A stretch of DNA of 36,333 bases from Candidatus Omnitrophota bacterium (GTDB lineage: Bacteria > Omnitrophota > Gorgyraeia > Gygaellales > Profunditerraquicolaceae). The DNA lies in assembly GCA_028713155.1 (NCBI GenBank), contig JAQTPA010000013.1:1-36333 (forward strand), written 5' to 3'. Below are positions 35,316 through 36,333 of this stretch, in pieces; within the stretch, counting starts at the first letter, position 1; every line of letters starts with the position of its first letter. A program made the translations under genes and the position numbers. Below the pieces are notes generated by a model. It was not told the origin of the DNA and did not search any database. It saw nothing but the letters and a program-made list of their open reading frames with translations.

Positions 35316-35808
35316 CGGGAAACCGCAATTCCACTACATCCAGTACGTCTTCATAGGCCTGGATAATCTGGGGATTATCCTTTAGGATCTCCAGCTGCTC
35401 AGAAGAATTAAGATAAGCGGCCAAATATTCGGCATACTCCTTAAACTCTCTGGTATTTATCTTCCCGTTGACATACGGGCAATTCAAATCTACGGTGAGG
35501 ATGACTTTTTGATGCCGCAGATTAATCAGGAACGGATAGAGTTGGCACTCAAAAGGCCGCATATTATAAATCCTGCATTTATTGTCCCGGCTTTCAAAGA
35601 AGGCACAGATGAAACCTTCACCGCGGGGATTGGGAACCGGCCGGATTTTTCTTTGCATATTGATATAAGCCGGCGGGATATCCTTTCCAATTAAATCCTG
35701 TGCTTCCTCTTCTAATAAGCAGGGCACCCAGGCTGAATCCATCTCTTTAAACCTGCAGCAGCCCTGGCATTTAAGACAGGACTCTTCGGGGACAAATTGC
35801 TTAATCAC
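35302..35808 (-). CDS. YkgJ-family cysteine cluster protein
   Basis: ESCLKCQGCCRFKEMDSAWVPCLLEEE...CAFFESRDNKCRIYNMRPFECQLYPF. Confidence 0.88.
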   Translation of the reverse strand: MIKQFVPEESCLKCQGCCRFKEMDSAWVPCLLEEEAQDLIGKDIPPAYINMQRKIRPVPNPRGEGFICAFFESRDNKCRIYNMRPFECQLYPFLINLRHQKVILTVDLNCPYVNGKINTREFKEYAEYLAAYLNSSEQLEILKDNPQIIQAYEDVLDVVELRFPDAPK

Positions 35809-36125
35809 TTAACTACACTCCCTAATTTTAGCGGCCTCTCCGGGCTTATAATAACTATGCCGGATTCGTCGGAACCAGCCAAAACCATACCCTGGCTTTC
35901 AACTCCCCGCAGGACTGCCGGCTCCAGGTTATCCGCTACCACCACATACTTGCCCAAAAGCGCTTCTCTTGTGTATGAACCCTTTATTCCGGCAACCACT
36001 TGTTTGAGCTTCTCCCCAAGATCCAGGGTTAAAATCAACAGCTTATCCGCGTTGGGATGCTCACTAACCTCTTTAATTTGAGCGACTTTCAATTCTATTT
36101 TCCTGAAATCCTCAATGGTAGCCAT
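35805..36125 (-). CDS. Standalone MetG C-terminal / CsaA-like tRNA-binding domain protein
   Basis: DFRKIELKVAQIKEVSEHPNADKLLILTLDLGE...VVAGIKGSYTREALLGKYVVVADNLEPAVLRGVESQGMVLA. Confidence 0.9.
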   Translation of the reverse strand: MATIEDFRKIELKVAQIKEVSEHPNADKLLILTLDLGEKLKQVVAGIKGSYTREALLGKYVVVADNLEPAVLRGVESQGMVLAGSDESGIVIISPERPLKLGSVVK

Positions 36126-36134
36126 TTTTCCTCC

Positions 36135-36150
36135 TGGTATAATTATACCA
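36135..36150. promoter_or_regulatory. 16-bp perfect palindrome containing an extended -10 (TGGTATAAT) promoter element
   Basis: tggtataattatacca, followed on the minus strand by GGAGG and the start codon at 36125. Confidence 0.5.
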
Positions 36151-36165
36151 CCAAAACGCGGGTAA

Positions 36166-36199
36166 GAAAACTAAAACTCCGTAAAACACTCTACGGAGT
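36166..36199 (-). terminator. Intrinsic terminator of the tRNA-Asp gene
   Basis: Minus strand ACTCCGTA-gagtgttt-TACGGAGT then TTTTAGTTTTC. Confidence 0.75.
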
Positions 36200-36206
36200 C
36201 TTTTGT

Positions 36207-36285
36207 TGGCGGGCCCGACGAGATTTGAACTCGCGATCTTCAGATCGACAATCTGACGTGCTGAACCAGGCTGCACCACGGGCCC
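36207..36285 (-). tRNA. tRNA-Asp (anticodon GTC), CCA encoded
   Basis: GGGCCCG/CGGGCCC acceptor, anticodon arm TCAGA-TTGTCGA-TCTGA, T arm GCGAG-TTCAAAT-CTCGT, encoded CCA. Confidence 0.93.
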
Positions 36286-36333
36286 CAACCATCACACATT
36301 ACGCTACCGGAATATGTTGTCCATCATAAAAGT

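Noticed and set aside
1-36333. CRISPR arrays, transposases, integrases, phage genes
   Set aside because: No regularly spaced repeats or recognisable mobile-element proteins; the only tandem repeat found is the 2-copy 21-mer at 30510-30551.

Overview
The window reads as a densely packed bacterial chromosome segment, almost entirely coded on the minus strand. The one clear plus-strand gene is yifB/comM-like (4704-6236). The gene mix suggests a poorly characterised, possibly Omnitrophica-like anaerobe, but that is inference only. Housekeeping genes include a panE-like gene running off the left edge, accA, an LD-transpeptidase, folE, mnmE, folC, purH, an EF-G-2-like factor, metG C-terminal domain and tRNA-Asp(GTC). 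Accessory content includes: (1) a 27-aa basic micro-ORF (7792-7875, absent from the ORF track) with a TTGACT-N16-TATAAT promoter and a well-placed AAGGAG, directly upstream of a radical SAM/SPASM enzyme, which is a candidate novel RiPP locus; (2) a tightly coupled operon of two paralogous D-Ala-D-Ala-ligase-like ATP-grasp enzymes plus a lysine-2,3-aminomutase-like KamA, preceded by a small leader with an intrinsic-terminator hairpin next to the start codon; (3) scattered Hyp maturation genes with a HypF reduced to its C-terminal Kae1-like domain; (4) unusual architectures: DnaQ exonuclease-WYL, PilZ-TM-coiled coil-alpha/alpha toroid, a YchF-like protein without a P-loop, a sulfatase-fold enzyme with Thr at the FGly position, and an endonuclease III relative without the catalytic Lys. 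No CRISPR array, transposase or phage module was seen. All homology calls are from reading motifs, with no database search.
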